DNA from: Photobacterium proteolyticum
Lineage (GTDB): Bacteria; Pseudomonadota; Gammaproteobacteria; Enterobacterales; Vibrionaceae
Assembly (NCBI RefSeq): GCF_001939735.1
Contig: NZ_MJIL01000059.1
Coordinates: 1 to 56,817, forward strand
Reading direction: 5' to 3'
Length of the DNA stretch: 56,817 nt
Below are positions 1 to 8,271 of the stretch, piece after piece. The number at the start of each line of letters is the position of its first letter. Position 1 is the first letter of the stretch. The notes beneath the pieces are model-generated. The model was not told the origin of the DNA and did no database searches. It saw nothing but the letters and a program-made list of their open reading frames with translations. Both the position numbers and the translations under genes were made by a program.

Positions 1-81
1 TGCATAGGCTAACGGTTCTCGCTCGACTGAGCCCGTAGAGGACTTTCACCTCCTAGAACAACGCCATGCTCGGCGCACAAC
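1..81. repeat. Possible remnant of a repeated or IS-type element
   Basis: No complete gene lies here. Reading the + strand in the frame of base 29 gives a stretch with the residues EPVEDFHLLEQRHARRTT, without a usable start. It reminds me of short tails often annotated next to insertion elements in Vibrionaceae. That likeness is from memory and may be wrong. The piece stops at a strong hairpin terminator. It could equally be the leader or trailer of a gene outside the window. Confidence 0.25.
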
Positions 82-114
82 GAAAAAAGCGAGAGTCCCT
101 ACTCTCGCTTTTTC
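82..114. terminator. Bidirectional intrinsic terminator downstream of yhgN
   Basis: GCGAGAGT and ACTCTCGC form a perfect 8-bp stem around the loop CCCT, flanked by an A run on the left and a T run on the right. It can stop yhgN transcripts on the - strand and anything entering from the left on the + strand. Confidence 0.8.
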
Positions 115-160
115 TATATATCTAATCTACCTCAAGATGTTCGTTTCTACGACGCGCCTG

Positions 161-754
161 TTATCCCCCAATCTGGAAGAAATTGCGTATCCCGTCCAAA
201 AACATCTGGGTCGACATCATGATCAGCAGCAAGCCCATCAGGCGCTCGACGGCCTTAAGCCCCTTCTCACCCAGGAGGCGGTTAAAGACTTCATAGAACA
301 TCAAAATGACAAAGGAAGCTCCCCATGCCAACAACACAGCCAGAACCCAGTCCCCGGTTCTGCCCGGCTCCTGGTTAGACAACAGCAGCAAGGATGCCAG
401 CACCGACGGTCCGGCAATCATCGGTATTGCCATAGGTACAATAAACGGTTCCTCACCAGCTGCCAGCCCTGTGACACCACCCGGCTGAGGGAAAATCATC
501 CGGATTGCAATCAAGAACAAGATAATGCCACCTGAAATGCTGACCGTCTCCGCCGAGACATGGAGGAAATTCAGCAGGCTCTGACCACCGAATAAAAATG
601 CCAATAAAATAACCAAGGCAATCAGCAGCTCACGAACCATAATGATTCGTCGCCTTTTCGGCTCAATATGCCGCAGGATCGATAACATTACCGGCAAATT
701 GCCGAGCGGATCCATGATCAAAAATAGCATGACCGCTGCAGAGATTATTTCCAC
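161..754 (-). CDS. yhgN: MarC/YhgN family integral membrane protein
   Basis: A 197-residue hydrophobic protein with about six predicted membrane segments. The N-terminal IISAAV...LIMDPLGNLPV and the RRRIIMVRELLIA block are what I remember of E. coli YhgN, which has the same length. MarC-family proteins sit in the inner membrane; despite the name they are not established multidrug pumps, so transport function is unproven. The start codon is GTG, with GAGG about a dozen bases upstream. The gene is monocistronic and ends at the hairpin at 82-114. Family assignment is firm; molecular role is unknown. Confidence 0.88.
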   Translation of the reverse strand: MEIISAAVMLFLIMDPLGNLPVMLSILRHIEPKRRRIIMVRELLIALVILLAFLFGGQSLLNFLHVSAETVSISGGIILFLIAIRMIFPQPGGVTGLAAGEEPFIVPMAIPMIAGPSVLASLLLLSNQEPGRTGDWVLAVLLAWGASFVILMFYEVFNRLLGEKGLKAVERLMGLLLIMMSTQMFLDGIRNFFQIGG

Positions 755-909
755 AAAGCAGACCTCAGACAGAGATTAATCGTAAGAAGATTAAGAAAAA
801 TAACGGTGTCAGCCAGAAAGCTGACTAGAAGCGGGAAAGTATAACAAACGAACAAAAAGGTGGCGATAAATTTACCACCTTTAACGTAATCTATTTTTTG
901 GGTAGGCGC

Positions 910-1149
910 TTAGTGGCTACACATCCGTTCACGATTGGCCGTGATAGTATCGCCATCTTGAATCACCTTGCGACGATCAAGCAAAAACGTTAACAGCGCA
1001 TCAAAGGTCAAATCCTGCTGACTACAAGTATGAAAACGCACCTCTTCACCGTATTCGGCAATAACGGCTTGTTTTAGTGACTCAACCGTATAGGGGGTCT
1101 CTGCGTCCAGCAGCATATTTAAGACATTGTGAGCATGGGTCTGGGTCAT
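910..1149 (-). CDS. yecH: YecH-family small metal-binding-type protein (DUF2492)
   Basis: A 79-residue cytoplasmic protein matching E. coli YecH in length and pattern: HAHNVLNM near the N terminus, a central VRFHTCS motif and a C-terminal RMCSH tail. The conserved His and Cys residues (HTC, MCSH) suggest metal binding, which is how the family is usually labelled; direct function is not known. I chose the ATG at 1149 over the upstream in-frame ATG at 1167 because a purine-rich GAGAGA precedes it, whereas nothing resembling a ribosome site precedes 1167. It stands alone between yhgN and the DUF2007 gene. Confidence 0.8.
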   Translation of the reverse strand: MTQTHAHNVLNMLLDAETPYTVESLKQAVIAEYGEEVRFHTCSQQDLTFDALLTFLLDRRKVIQDGDTITANRERMCSH

Positions 1150-1247
1150 AGGATCTCTCGCAGCCATTGGGATATATGCCAGTATTAAACCACAAGCACA
1201 ACGCGCGGAGTTGACTCAGGACAACTAAGAGCATTTAAAATATATGT

Positions 1248-1559
1248 TTAGGGTCTATCACATCCGCACTGCCAGCAAATTTCAAACTGGCCTTCGTTAT
1301 GCTCGGCGCATTGCGGGCAGTTCCAGCTGCTGGCAGCAGTGTGTTCATATTGCGCCAGCTGCTGCCTTGCCAGCTGCACCTGCTCTTCCCTTACCCAGAC
1401 ACCAACCTGCAGCACGTCTGTCGGCAACTCCCCCGTCGCCGATGACAGACACTCACCACTGAGCTGTACCTCGATATGCTCGCTCTCCAGCATACCCTTG
1501 AGGCTATATGCCTCCAGATTATTGGCAGCATCATATACCTTGATCCATGGTCCGCCCAT
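1248..1559 (-). CDS. DUF2007 putative signal-transducing protein with C-terminal zinc ribbon
   Basis: A 103-residue protein. The N-terminal two thirds (WIKVYDAANNLEAYSLKGML...) are a DUF2007-type domain, annotated elsewhere as a putative signal-transducing domain. The last 25 residues hold CPQC and CWQC, two CxxC pairs spaced as in a small zinc ribbon. An ATG at 1559 is favoured over the GTG one codon upstream, since AAGGAG lies six bases before it. No partner is visible; yhhN lies about 90 bases upstream on the same strand and could be cotranscribed. Function unknown. Confidence 0.75.
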   Translation of the reverse strand: MGGPWIKVYDAANNLEAYSLKGMLESEHIEVQLSGECLSSATGELPTDVLQVGVWVREEQVQLARQQLAQYEHTAASSWNCPQCAEHNEGQFEICWQCGCDRP

Positions 1560-1648
1560 CACACACTCCTTATGGCTGGTTTCGGCCCCGGTAACATCAC
1601 AGACAAAGACCTTCCTACCAATGGTTTTCTTTCATACCGCCCGGGTTG

Positions 1649-2278
1649 CTAGCCTTGAATCAATAGCGTTGCCACAAAGAGTGACTGCGCCAGATAGTAA
1701 CTGGGCATAATGATCGCCGTCGAGGGCTTGAAAGGCCCCCGGAAACGATCAACGGCCAGGACCGTGTCGGAGACTATAAAGACCAGGGCCCCAATAAACG
1801 CCAGCAATCCAGCTGTTGAGCCCACGGTTAACCAGAACTCCCCTGCCGCCCAGGTCATCTGAACAATAACCGCAATATAAACGGCAACCGGTACGATCAT
1901 CTTTCCCAATGACGGTAGCAACAGCAAAAATACGATAACACCGCCACCGACCAACATCGCTGGCAACCACCACACCATGTTACCAGCCAACTGACTCCAG
2001 AAAGCCAATGAATAGGCGAGGTGTGCTAGAAGAAAGCTGATCAGGCCAGGAATAAATCGGTCTTTAGGTAACATCAGAAAAACATCACCGACAACAGACA
2101 GCCCGAGTCCGACAAAAATGGCCTGGTGGTACACACTCTCGAGCCCAGTTTGCCAGGCCAGGAGTAACAGCAACACCATGGTAAATGGCTTGAAAAAGTA
2201 ATACTGCCACTTGGGGCCATGGTACGCAGCTGTAACATGTAATAAAGCAGATAAAGATATGGCTAACCAAACCCACAT
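1649..2278 (-). CDS. yhhN: Lysoplasmalogenase-like membrane protein, YhhN/TMEM86 family
   Basis: A 209-residue protein with seven or eight hydrophobic segments. The blocks GDVFLMLP, FLLAHLAYSLAF and SDTVLAVDRF carry the conserved acidic residues of the YhhN family. Animal members hydrolyse the vinyl-ether bond of lysoplasmalogens; the role of bacterial members is less clear because many of these bacteria lack plasmalogens. In E. coli yhhM and yhhN are neighbours; here yhhM lies 1.7 kb away on the other strand, so the pairing is loosened. Start ATG at 2278. Confidence 0.82.
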   Translation of the reverse strand: MWVWLAISLSALLHVTAAYHGPKWQYYFFKPFTMVLLLLLAWQTGLESVYHQAIFVGLGLSVVGDVFLMLPKDRFIPGLISFLLAHLAYSLAFWSQLAGNMVWWLPAMLVGGGVIVFLLLLPSLGKMIVPVAVYIAVIVQMTWAAGEFWLTVGSTAGLLAFIGALVFIVSDTVLAVDRFRGPFKPSTAIIMPSYYLAQSLFVATLLIQG

Positions 2279-3045
2279 AACATCACCGGTATCATTATAG
2301 TTATAAGCAGGGACAGTTTAGAAACCCAAACAGGATTGTCTAGCAGGGATCCCCGAGAACTAGACCCCGCTTATAAAAACACTAAGACATCAGTCGCTAA
2401 AGCGTTCAGTATTGGAAATTCACTAAAGCTTTGTTGTGAAATACTTCACGCCATGAGCGATAAGCCTCAGGATAGCAAAACACAAATAGCAAACGGTTGC
2501 CCTGCATCAAGGTAATGAATAATCCCCTCACTCAAATTACTCAAACCTATCACAGCCTTTTAGGCGGTAATCCCAACATCACCACGCAGTCAATCTCACA
2601 CAAACACCCCAACAATATCAACAAGTTAAATGTAAATATTTCAATAAAATACAGAATATATAGCGCAGGACTTTTACACTGCTAATTTCATTAAAAACCA
2701 GACATAAACAATATAAGCAGCTGAGCAAACAGCATAATTATCTAATTACCACTTCGCCTTATCGATCCCAATATCACCACCATTTACCAAGACCACATAA
2801 AAGCAATCACAGACGACGCATAACGACATATGATCGACAAATTATAAAAAACTCAAAAAAAGACAATGAAAATCACCATCTCACACATTAAAATAAATAA
2901 AAAACAGACACTTACAATCATAAAAAGCAAAAACAAGACAATGCGCACACAATTTAATCCACGCAAAAAACACAGTTTATTTAGCCAATAAGCACCATTA
3001 AAAGCACCTTAAACTTAACTTATCCTGACAATTTTGCAGTCAAGC
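2279..3045. other. AT-rich intergenic region without a recognisable gene
   Basis: About 770 bases, clearly poorer in G and C than the flanks, especially 2600-3000. A 6-bp inverted repeat GTCTAG/CTAGAC encloses a smaller GGG/CCC hairpin at 2338-2365, just upstream of yhhN, and may belong to its leader. A 62-codon frame starting at 2497 has no family features and low-complexity Asn/Ile/Thr content; I do not call it. Nothing else is supported here. Confidence 0.5.
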
Positions 3046-3075
3046 TTGCCTAAAGGCCAAAAACAATGCTATTGT
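3046..3075 (+). promoter_or_regulatory. Candidate promoter for the 26-residue membrane peptide
   Basis: TTGCCT at 3046 is followed after 18 bases by TATTGT at 3070, preceded by TGC as in an extended -10. Transcription would begin near 3082 and give a leader of about 35 bases before the ATG at 3118. Seen by eye only. Confidence 0.35.
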
Positions 3076-3117
3076 ATTTATCAAGACATAATCAGCAGCA
3101 ACACGAGGATCTTACCT

Positions 3118-3198
3118 ATGTTCACAACATCTCAAAAACAAGGGCTTATGATGATCGCAGTGGTTGTCGGTTTAATGACGCTGCCTGTTATCTACTAA
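3118..3198 (+). CDS. Predicted small single-pass membrane protein, 26 residues
   Basis: The ORF starts at ATG 3118, with GAGG nine bases upstream, and encodes a short polar N terminus (MFTTSQKQG) followed by one hydrophobic helix (LMMIAVVVGLMTLPVIY). It has its own candidate promoter and ends 20 bases before a strong intrinsic terminator, so promoter, ribosome site, ORF and terminator form a compact unit. The architecture resembles very small inner-membrane proteins such as E. coli YnhF, but I do not see sequence identity that would justify that name. Function unknown. Confidence 0.6.
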   Translation: MFTTSQKQGLMMIAVVVGLMTLPVIY

Positions 3199-3214
3199 GC
3201 AAAATACAAAATTC

Positions 3215-3246
3215 AAAAAAAAGGTGCCTATTGGCACCTTTTTTCG
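3215..3246 (+). terminator. Intrinsic terminator after the small membrane ORF
   Basis: GGTGCC, loop TATT, GGCACC, with an A tract before and six T after. It also faces the end of the DUF4145 gene on the other strand and may serve both. Confidence 0.85.
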
Positions 3247-3339
3247 TTTTAGCAGGTAACGGCAGGTAGATTCAGCCCGCAACATCGGGCAAACAGCGGA
3301 AAGGGGTAAGCAATTAACCGTTGGTGTTCACTATTCGCG

Positions 3340-3705
3340 TCAGGGCGTAAGGTTGATACGGTGCCAATGCTCTGAATAGAACCAGACAGCCAATGCGGTA
3401 AACCCCAACACGACCAAGGCAGCAACCGTCCAGACAAAGCGGCCGCTGCGGGGTGTCAGTTCATCTTCGCAATCCCGGCAAGCAGCCAGAAAGCCCGGCT
3501 TGTCATCCAGCTGATACCCTTCTTCATGTACAGTTTTATTCCGCACCGATGCCACAAAACGGAGTTTGGGGATAATTTCATGAGGCAGGCGTTCCTCACA
3601 GCTGGTAATAAGCTGGTGCAGGCCCTTGCCTTCAGCATGATAATGCTCACGCAGTAAGTGCTCAATCCGCCTTGAGCGCGTAACAACTAACTCAATATTG
3701 GCCAT
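3340..3705 (-). CDS. DUF4145-like domain protein with C-terminal membrane anchor
   Basis: A 121-residue protein. Residues 1-75 are helical and charged, including a LRFVASVRNKTVHEEGY segment typical of DUF4145/HEPN-like helical domains (RN...H pattern). Residues 88-110 form one strong membrane helix near the C terminus. DUF4145 domains often accompany defence or nucleotide-related systems, but here the gene is single, short and membrane-anchored, with no such partner nearby. The ATG at 3705 is preceded by AAGGAG. Family placement is moderate, function unknown. Confidence 0.6.
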   Translation of the reverse strand: MANIELVVTRSRRIEHLLREHYHAEGKGLHQLITSCEERLPHEIIPKLRFVASVRNKTVHEEGYQLDDKPGFLAACRDCEDELTPRSGRFVWTVAALVVLGFTALAVWFYSEHWHRINLTP

Positions 3706-3961
3706 ACGCCGATCTCCTTTCTGCTCTTTCTACTTACCTTATCGTGACTTAAAGTCCTTGCAAAGCCTGCTGACACTGATTTACTCCGGTTTCCTTACAG
3801 CAATAACTAACTAATTGTATTGCCTCAGGGAATAACCGTTTCTTTCCCTACAGAGAAAACCCTGTTGCAGTCACGATTTATCACTTCGGATGTACTGCCG
3901 GACACGGCATTCCATAATAATACTCTCACCCGGATTGTCCGGCTAACCAAGGAGTACATTG

Positions 3962-4294
3962 ATGCCAATAGGGATTGTGCTGGCTGTTGCCATCCTGTTC
4001 GTGATTTCATTTGTTTATTTCATTCGCTTCTATCGCCGCCACGTACAAGGAGAAAACGCCCCCGAAAAGAAAGTTGAGGTCGAGATCCTCGCCAAGCAAA
4101 GCGTGCCAGTTATCGGGGCCCAACCCGGTGATGACAACGAAGAGTACTGGATTTATGTTCAGCCGACCAAAGGCGGACCCAAACGCGAATTTTTGGTCGG
4201 CATACATTACTACCATGCACTCAACCCGGGCGATCGCGGTATCATGACCTATAAAGGGCTGTCATTCATACACTTCGCCCTGACCCGAGATTAG
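3962..4294 (+). CDS. yhhM: YhhM-like DUF2500 membrane-anchored protein
   Basis: A 110-residue protein with one N-terminal membrane helix (IGIVLAVAILFVISFVYFI), a short basic linker and a soluble domain with the WIYVQP, EFLVG and GDRGIMTYKG blocks of DUF2500 proteins such as E. coli YhhM. The start is the ATG at 3962, with AAGGAG seven bases upstream; a TTG codon just before it is not needed. In E. coli this gene adjoins yhhN, also present in this window. Role unknown. Confidence 0.75.
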   Translation: MPIGIVLAVAILFVISFVYFIRFYRRHVQGENAPEKKVEVEILAKQSVPVIGAQPGDDNEEYWIYVQPTKGGPKREFLVGIHYYHALNPGDRGIMTYKGLSFIHFALTRD

Positions 4295-4319
4295 TTCTGC
4301 TACCACCTGGCAGGAGGCT

Positions 4320-5324
4320 CTAGGGCACCAGCCAGGCTGTTTTAGTGCTCTTTGCCAGCATCCAGCTGGCCGTCAGTGCCAATCCGGTACAAATCAGGGT
4401 CCAGAACGGGATCATCATCAGCGGATGGGCAAAATACAGGTCGTATTCACGTACCGGCCACAAAAAAATCGGATGCAACAGATAAATGCCAAGGCTATAA
4501 CGACTCATGAATGCAATGCGCGTGAGCCAAGCCTGACTTAAGCGATCACAATAATGACGGCACAAGGCAAAAATCATCGCCGCAATACAGGCGGTATTGA
4601 GTGTCTTGTAGGACATCCAGCGGCCAACGGTATACTCCCCGGCCGAGAAGCTGTTACTCACCACCATATAGTCGGTCAGCAGCAGTCCCGCTCCCCCCAC
4701 AACAACCAACCATTTCAATGCCGGCCACTGGAACTGGAACAAACAGTAACCAAGAAGTAAGTACCCGCTATACAAAATCAGCTGATGGCTCCAGAAACCA
4801 TCAACCCTAACCAGGAACAAAGTGGTCAACACCAGCCAGACAAGGGTAAGTGCGATAGTGCCCGTCCGATCGGTTTGCCGGACATAGTATTGAAGAAACG
4901 GCACCACAAAATACAACGGGATAAAATAATAGAAAAAGCCAAGGTGATAGTAGGTTTCGTGCTCAGGCAGGGCTGTCAGCGTCTCCATTGCGGTCGCACC
5001 ATCATAGCCAGCCGAAGTCAGGCCTGATAACAGAGCATAAAATACAGACCATACCAAGAAAGGGACCAACACCTTGCCAAGGCGCCGTTTGACATAATAT
5101 TTCGCATCAAATTCACGGGTATCGCTCAGCATTAGCGCGCCGGTGATCATAATAAAGACAGGGACAGCCCAGCGGCTGAAACTATTAAAGCTCGTGGCAG
5201 TGATCCAGGCACTGTCGGATATCACACCCAGCTGATCACGGTAGGGTCCAAGAACATGGATAACAACAACCGCAATTGCCGCAACACAACGCAGTAAATC
5301 GAAAAAGACAACCTTCTGCCTCAC
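4320..5324 (-). CDS. Acyltransferase-3 family membrane O-acyltransferase (WecH-like)
   Basis: A 334-residue integral membrane protein with roughly ten hydrophobic segments. FFDLLRCVAAIAVVVIHV at the N terminus holds the conserved R and H of acyltransferase-3 enzymes, and SRWAVPVFIMITGALM follows as in WecH/YiaH of E. coli (331 residues), which acetylates enterobacterial common antigen sugars. Acceptor sugar cannot be told from sequence. No glycan cluster surrounds it, so it probably acts on a surface glycan made elsewhere. Ends 25 bases from yhhM on the opposite strand (convergent). Confidence 0.75.
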   Translation of the reverse strand: MRQKVVFFDLLRCVAAIAVVVIHVLGPYRDQLGVISDSAWITATSFNSFSRWAVPVFIMITGALMLSDTREFDAKYYVKRRLGKVLVPFLVWSVFYALLSGLTSAGYDGATAMETLTALPEHETYYHLGFFYYFIPLYFVVPFLQYYVRQTDRTGTIALTLVWLVLTTLFLVRVDGFWSHQLILYSGYLLLGYCLFQFQWPALKWLVVVGGAGLLLTDYMVVSNSFSAGEYTVGRWMSYKTLNTACIAAMIFALCRHYCDRLSQAWLTRIAFMSRYSLGIYLLHPIFLWPVREYDLYFAHPLMMIPFWTLICTGLALTASWMLAKSTKTAWLVP

Positions 5325-5402
5325 CCGTTGGTCTCCTGTAAGTATTAAGCCAGCTTCTCATCTTGAGGCTAATGGCTTGCCAATACTGTCTAATATAGCA
5401 GT

Positions 5403-5434
5403 CAGCCGGAGTAAGTACCTGAACTTACTCCGGC
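5403..5434. terminator. Strong hairpin between the SDR and acyltransferase genes
   Basis: GCCGGAGTAAGT and its exact complement flank a six-base loop, a 12-bp perfect stem. On the + strand only TTT follows; on the - strand, the direction of the SDR gene, there is no T run. It may still be a terminator, an RNA stabiliser or a small mobile hairpin. Confidence 0.45.
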
Positions 5435-5463
5435 TTTCATCAATTACTCACAGAATGCTGACA

Positions 5464-6186
5464 TTATGGCTGCTGGCGTGTCGCGGCCAGAACAATCTCG
5501 CGGATACACAAGTTCTGCGGCTGCTGGTAGGCAAAACTGATGGCATTGGCAATATCTTGCGGTGCAATCACCCCACCCATGCCGTCTTTCCACTCTTCGT
5601 AGCCCGCCTTGATCTCATCATTGGTCGTGTGGCTTAGCAGTTCTGTTTCAACCGCACCCGGTGCAATCGTGATGAAGCGTACGTTGTCGTCGGCAACCTC
5701 TTCACGGATATTCTCTGTGATGGCATGAACAGCAAACTTGGTGCCACAGTAGGCAGCGTGGCTCGGGAAAGTCTTGCGACCGGCAACCGAACTGATGTTG
5801 ATCACTGTGCCGTGCTGGCGCGCCTTCATATCGGCCAGTACCGCGTGAATGCCGTTAAGCAGTCCCATCACATTGACATCGAACATGGTTTTCCACTCAG
5901 CCGGATCCTGCTCATGGGCCAGGCCAAGCAACATCACTCCTGCATTATTGATCAGGCAGTCTACCGGCCCGAACTGTGCTTCGGCTTCTTTGATCGCAGC
6001 AGCGAAGGCCTCAGCATCTGTGACATCCACCTGACGGCACAATGTATTTGGCAGCAGCAAGGCTTCCAGTCGTTCAATACGACGAGCCAGTAACAATAGA
6101 GGATGGCCTTCTGCAGACAGTTTACGTGCCGTTGCTTCGCCGATACCTGAACTTGCACCTGTGATCACAATTAGAGACTTAGACAT
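5464..6186 (-). CDS. Short-chain dehydrogenase/reductase (SDR), NAD(P)-dependent
   Basis: A 240-residue classical SDR. TGASSGIG at residues 9-16 is the nucleotide-binding loop, NNAG at 80-83, catalytic Ser in SSVAG at about 132, and YCGTK with Tyr146 and Lys150. Length and sequence fit the YdfG-like group, which reduces 3-hydroxy acids and related small carbonyl compounds, but substrate is not determined. It is transcribed away from a LysR gene, with start codons about 190 bases apart, a common layout for an LTTR and its target. ATG at 6186. Confidence 0.85.
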   Translation of the reverse strand: MSKSLIVITGASSGIGEATARKLSAEGHPLLLLARRIERLEALLLPNTLCRQVDVTDAEAFAAAIKEAEAQFGPVDCLINNAGVMLLGLAHEQDPAEWKTMFDVNVMGLLNGIHAVLADMKARQHGTVINISSVAGRKTFPSHAAYCGTKFAVHAITENIREEVADDNVRFITIAPGAVETELLSHTTNDEIKAGYEEWKDGMGGVIAPQDIANAISFAYQQPQNLCIREIVLAATRQQP

Positions 6187-6378
6187 AATGAAACCCTTTG
6201 CTAGTAGATAGTAGAGATGTCATCAACGGCCGGCATTCAGTTGATGGCACTACTATATCGGGCTGTGCTGCTCAGGAAAAATATCCTTTTTTTCTGCTTA
6301 TCATAAATTTTAGCTATGGATAGATTGCGCTATGCTGTCTGGTATCATGACCATCTGATCCCCAACGAGTTTTCCCTT

Positions 6379-7224
6379 ATGGACTTACGCCTGCTGCGCT
6401 TTTTTGTTGCCGTCTACGAAGAGAAGAACATCACTCTTGCAGCCGAACGCTGCTTTGTCTCGCAACCTTCTATCTCCAACGCCATCAAGCAACTGGAAGC
6501 CGAGCTCAACACCCCACTGTTTGTCCGCCATAAGAAAGGGGTCGATCTGACCGACGAGGCTCACTACCTCTACCCGCTGGCGATCCGGCTGCTGGGTGAT
6601 ATCAACCGCCTGCCGCAGCTGTTTCAGCAGCGCACCGAGTGCCTGCCACTCAAGCTGGCCAATTTCCCCGATCTGAGCCAATCGCAGCTGGCCGGGGTAC
6701 TAGCCCAGCTCAAGCAGCAGATCCCGAACTTATTGCTGGAGCTGGTTGATCACGATGCCCCTGCCGATGCGCGTCTGACGCTGGATATGTTCAAGGCCGA
6801 AGACGAAATCTTCCTGCCGTTGTGGGATGAGGACTATGTACTATGCATGCCACCAGACCATCCGCTGGCAAGTATGGAAAAGGTGCCGCCGGAGCAGCTC
6901 CACCAGCATGATTTCATCGAATGTCCGCCTTGCGAAGCCCACCAGCAGACCATCGGCCTGCTGGCCTGTGACGGCCTTGCCGTAAACCTGGTTGCCAAGG
7001 CCGAGCACAAAACACAGGTGATGCATCTGGTACAGGCCGGGCTGGGAATCTCTTTTCTGCCGACCGGGGTGCTGGAAACGGCCAACCAGCTAGTCACCGT
7101 CCCACTGGACGGGCCGCGAATGTTCCGCCGCCTTGGGCTATGCTACCCGTCTAACAAAACCCTCAACCCAGCACTGACGGCTGCTGTCAAGGTGCTGAGT
7201 CAATATGCCGTGGAAAAGCGCTAG
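6379..7224 (+). CDS. LysR-family transcriptional regulator
   Basis: A 281-residue LTTR. Residues 1-60 are the winged helix-turn-helix (MDLRLLRFFVAVYEEKNITLAAERCFVSQ onward, written here only in part), followed by the substrate-binding domain. The ATG at 6379 aligns with the usual LysR N terminus; the longer frame from 6316 adds 21 residues unlike the family. Divergent from the SDR gene, which it probably controls together with its own expression. Inducer unknown. It ends convergent to the DMT transporter gene, about 20 bases apart. Confidence 0.85.
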   Translation: MDLRLLRFFVAVYEEKNITLAAERCFVSQPSISNAIKQLEAELNTPLFVRHKKGVDLTDEAHYLYPLAIRLLGDINRLPQLFQQRTECLPLKLANFPDLSQSQLAGVLAQLKQQIPNLLLELVDHDAPADARLTLDMFKAEDEIFLPLWDEDYVLCMPPDHPLASMEKVPPEQLHQHDFIECPPCEAHQQTIGLLACDGLAVNLVAKAEHKTQVMHLVQAGLGISFLPTGVLETANQLVTVPLDGPRMFRRLGLCYPSNKTLNPALTAAVKVLSQYAVEKR

Positions 7225-7247
7225 TCTCACCGGTTAGCGAAGACTAA

Positions 7248-8144
7248 CTAACGCAGCGACACTGCAACCAGCCCCAGGCACACCAATCCGGCACCGACCA
7301 ACCGGGGCCGGTGTGCCGGCTCGCGCAACAGCCAGATCCCCAGCCCGACGCCAACCGGGATGCTGAGCTGACGCAGGGCAACCACGTAGCTGACATTCTC
7401 GGTCAACGTCATCGCCAGCAATACCAGCCCGTAGGTGCCACCCATCATGCTCCCGGTCAGCAGGGCAACCCTTCTGTCCTGCCAACCCTGCCTCAACTGC
7501 CGGCGCCCTGCATCACTGCAGCACCATAGCAACAACCACAGGCCCGTTACAATAAACTGCATACCCAGATAACCAAACGCTATCCACAATGACGGCAAGG
7601 CATGCTGATAATGCCCCGTCATCACTGCCAGCGCGTGGTTATCCAGGACCGAATAGCCAGCCGTGCCCATCGCAGCCAGCAGTGCCCACAGACACCCGCC
7701 CTGCCAATAGGCACGCCACTGCCAGCGACGAAAGCTGACTACCGGCACCATCAGGCAACCTAAGGTCACCAGCACCATCCCGGCCCAGGCCAATAAAGGC
7801 ATCGACTGCCCGAGCAAGGTACTGGCCACCGCCACCATCAACACCGGCAGCGCCCGCGCTATCGGGTAAACTACGCCGACATCCGCCAGCTGATAAGCGC
7901 GCGCCAGGCTGGCCATATACACCATCTGACAAAAACTACTGACCGTCAGCAACAGCCAGTACGTAAAGGGAAGCGGCGAGGCCGAGGTCAGTACCACCCA
8001 GATCACCGGTACCAAAAGCAGTCCGGCACCGAGGCTGGCAACACAGAAGAACGCCGGTGTCGGCGTTCGGGATTTTCCCAGTAGATTCCAGCTGGCGTGG
8101 ATAACGGCAGAAAGCACGACCAGCACAAGGGCAAACACAGACAC
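7248..8144 (-). CDS. EamA/DMT-superfamily transporter
   Basis: A 298-residue protein with ten predicted membrane helices arranged as two EamA repeats (about residues 3-140 and 150-297). ASLARAYQLADVGVVYPIARALPVL is a typical repeat-1 end of drug/metabolite transporters. Start is GTG, with AGGAG upstream. Direction is likely export of a small metabolite or amino acid; substrate unknown. Base composition is GC-richer than most neighbours but not strikingly so. Confidence 0.8.
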   Translation of the reverse strand: MSVFALVLVVLSAVIHASWNLLGKSRTPTPAFFCVASLGAGLLLVPVIWVVLTSASPLPFTYWLLLTVSSFCQMVYMASLARAYQLADVGVVYPIARALPVLMVAVASTLLGQSMPLLAWAGMVLVTLGCLMVPVVSFRRWQWRAYWQGGCLWALLAAMGTAGYSVLDNHALAVMTGHYQHALPSLWIAFGYLGMQFIVTGLWLLLWCCSDAGRRQLRQGWQDRRVALLTGSMMGGTYGLVLLAMTLTENVSYVVALRQLSIPVGVGLGIWLLREPAHRPRLVGAGLVCLGLVAVSLR

Positions 8145-8207
8145 TGTCGATTTATCTCCTGCGGAGTTGTGAAGTTTGGTCTAGTCCCAAAAGACCCAGT
8201 GTAAACA

Positions 8208-8245
8208 AAAAGGCGGTAGCACATCAGCAATGCCACCGCCTTTTC
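8208..8245. terminator. Bidirectional terminator between EAL-HDOD gene and DMT gene
   Basis: AAAAGGCGGT and ACCGCCTTTT pair across a 17-base loop that can extend the stem by two more pairs. In the - direction it is followed by five T, fitting the end of the EAL-HDOD gene at 8272. Confidence 0.75.
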
Positions 8246-8271
8246 AATAATGATTCATCAAACAGCCACAA

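Noticed and set aside
137..535. 132-codon + strand ORF opposite yhgN
   Set aside because: It is antisense to a well-recognised membrane protein and has Gln/His-rich shadow composition.
2497..2685. 62-codon ORF in the AT-rich gap
   Set aside because: Low-complexity composition, AAGG too close to the ATG, no family features.
5403..5434. The 12-bp hairpin as proof of a mobile repeat
   Set aside because: It lies right after a stop codon and a single hairpin is more simply a transcript end; kept only as a terminator-like site.
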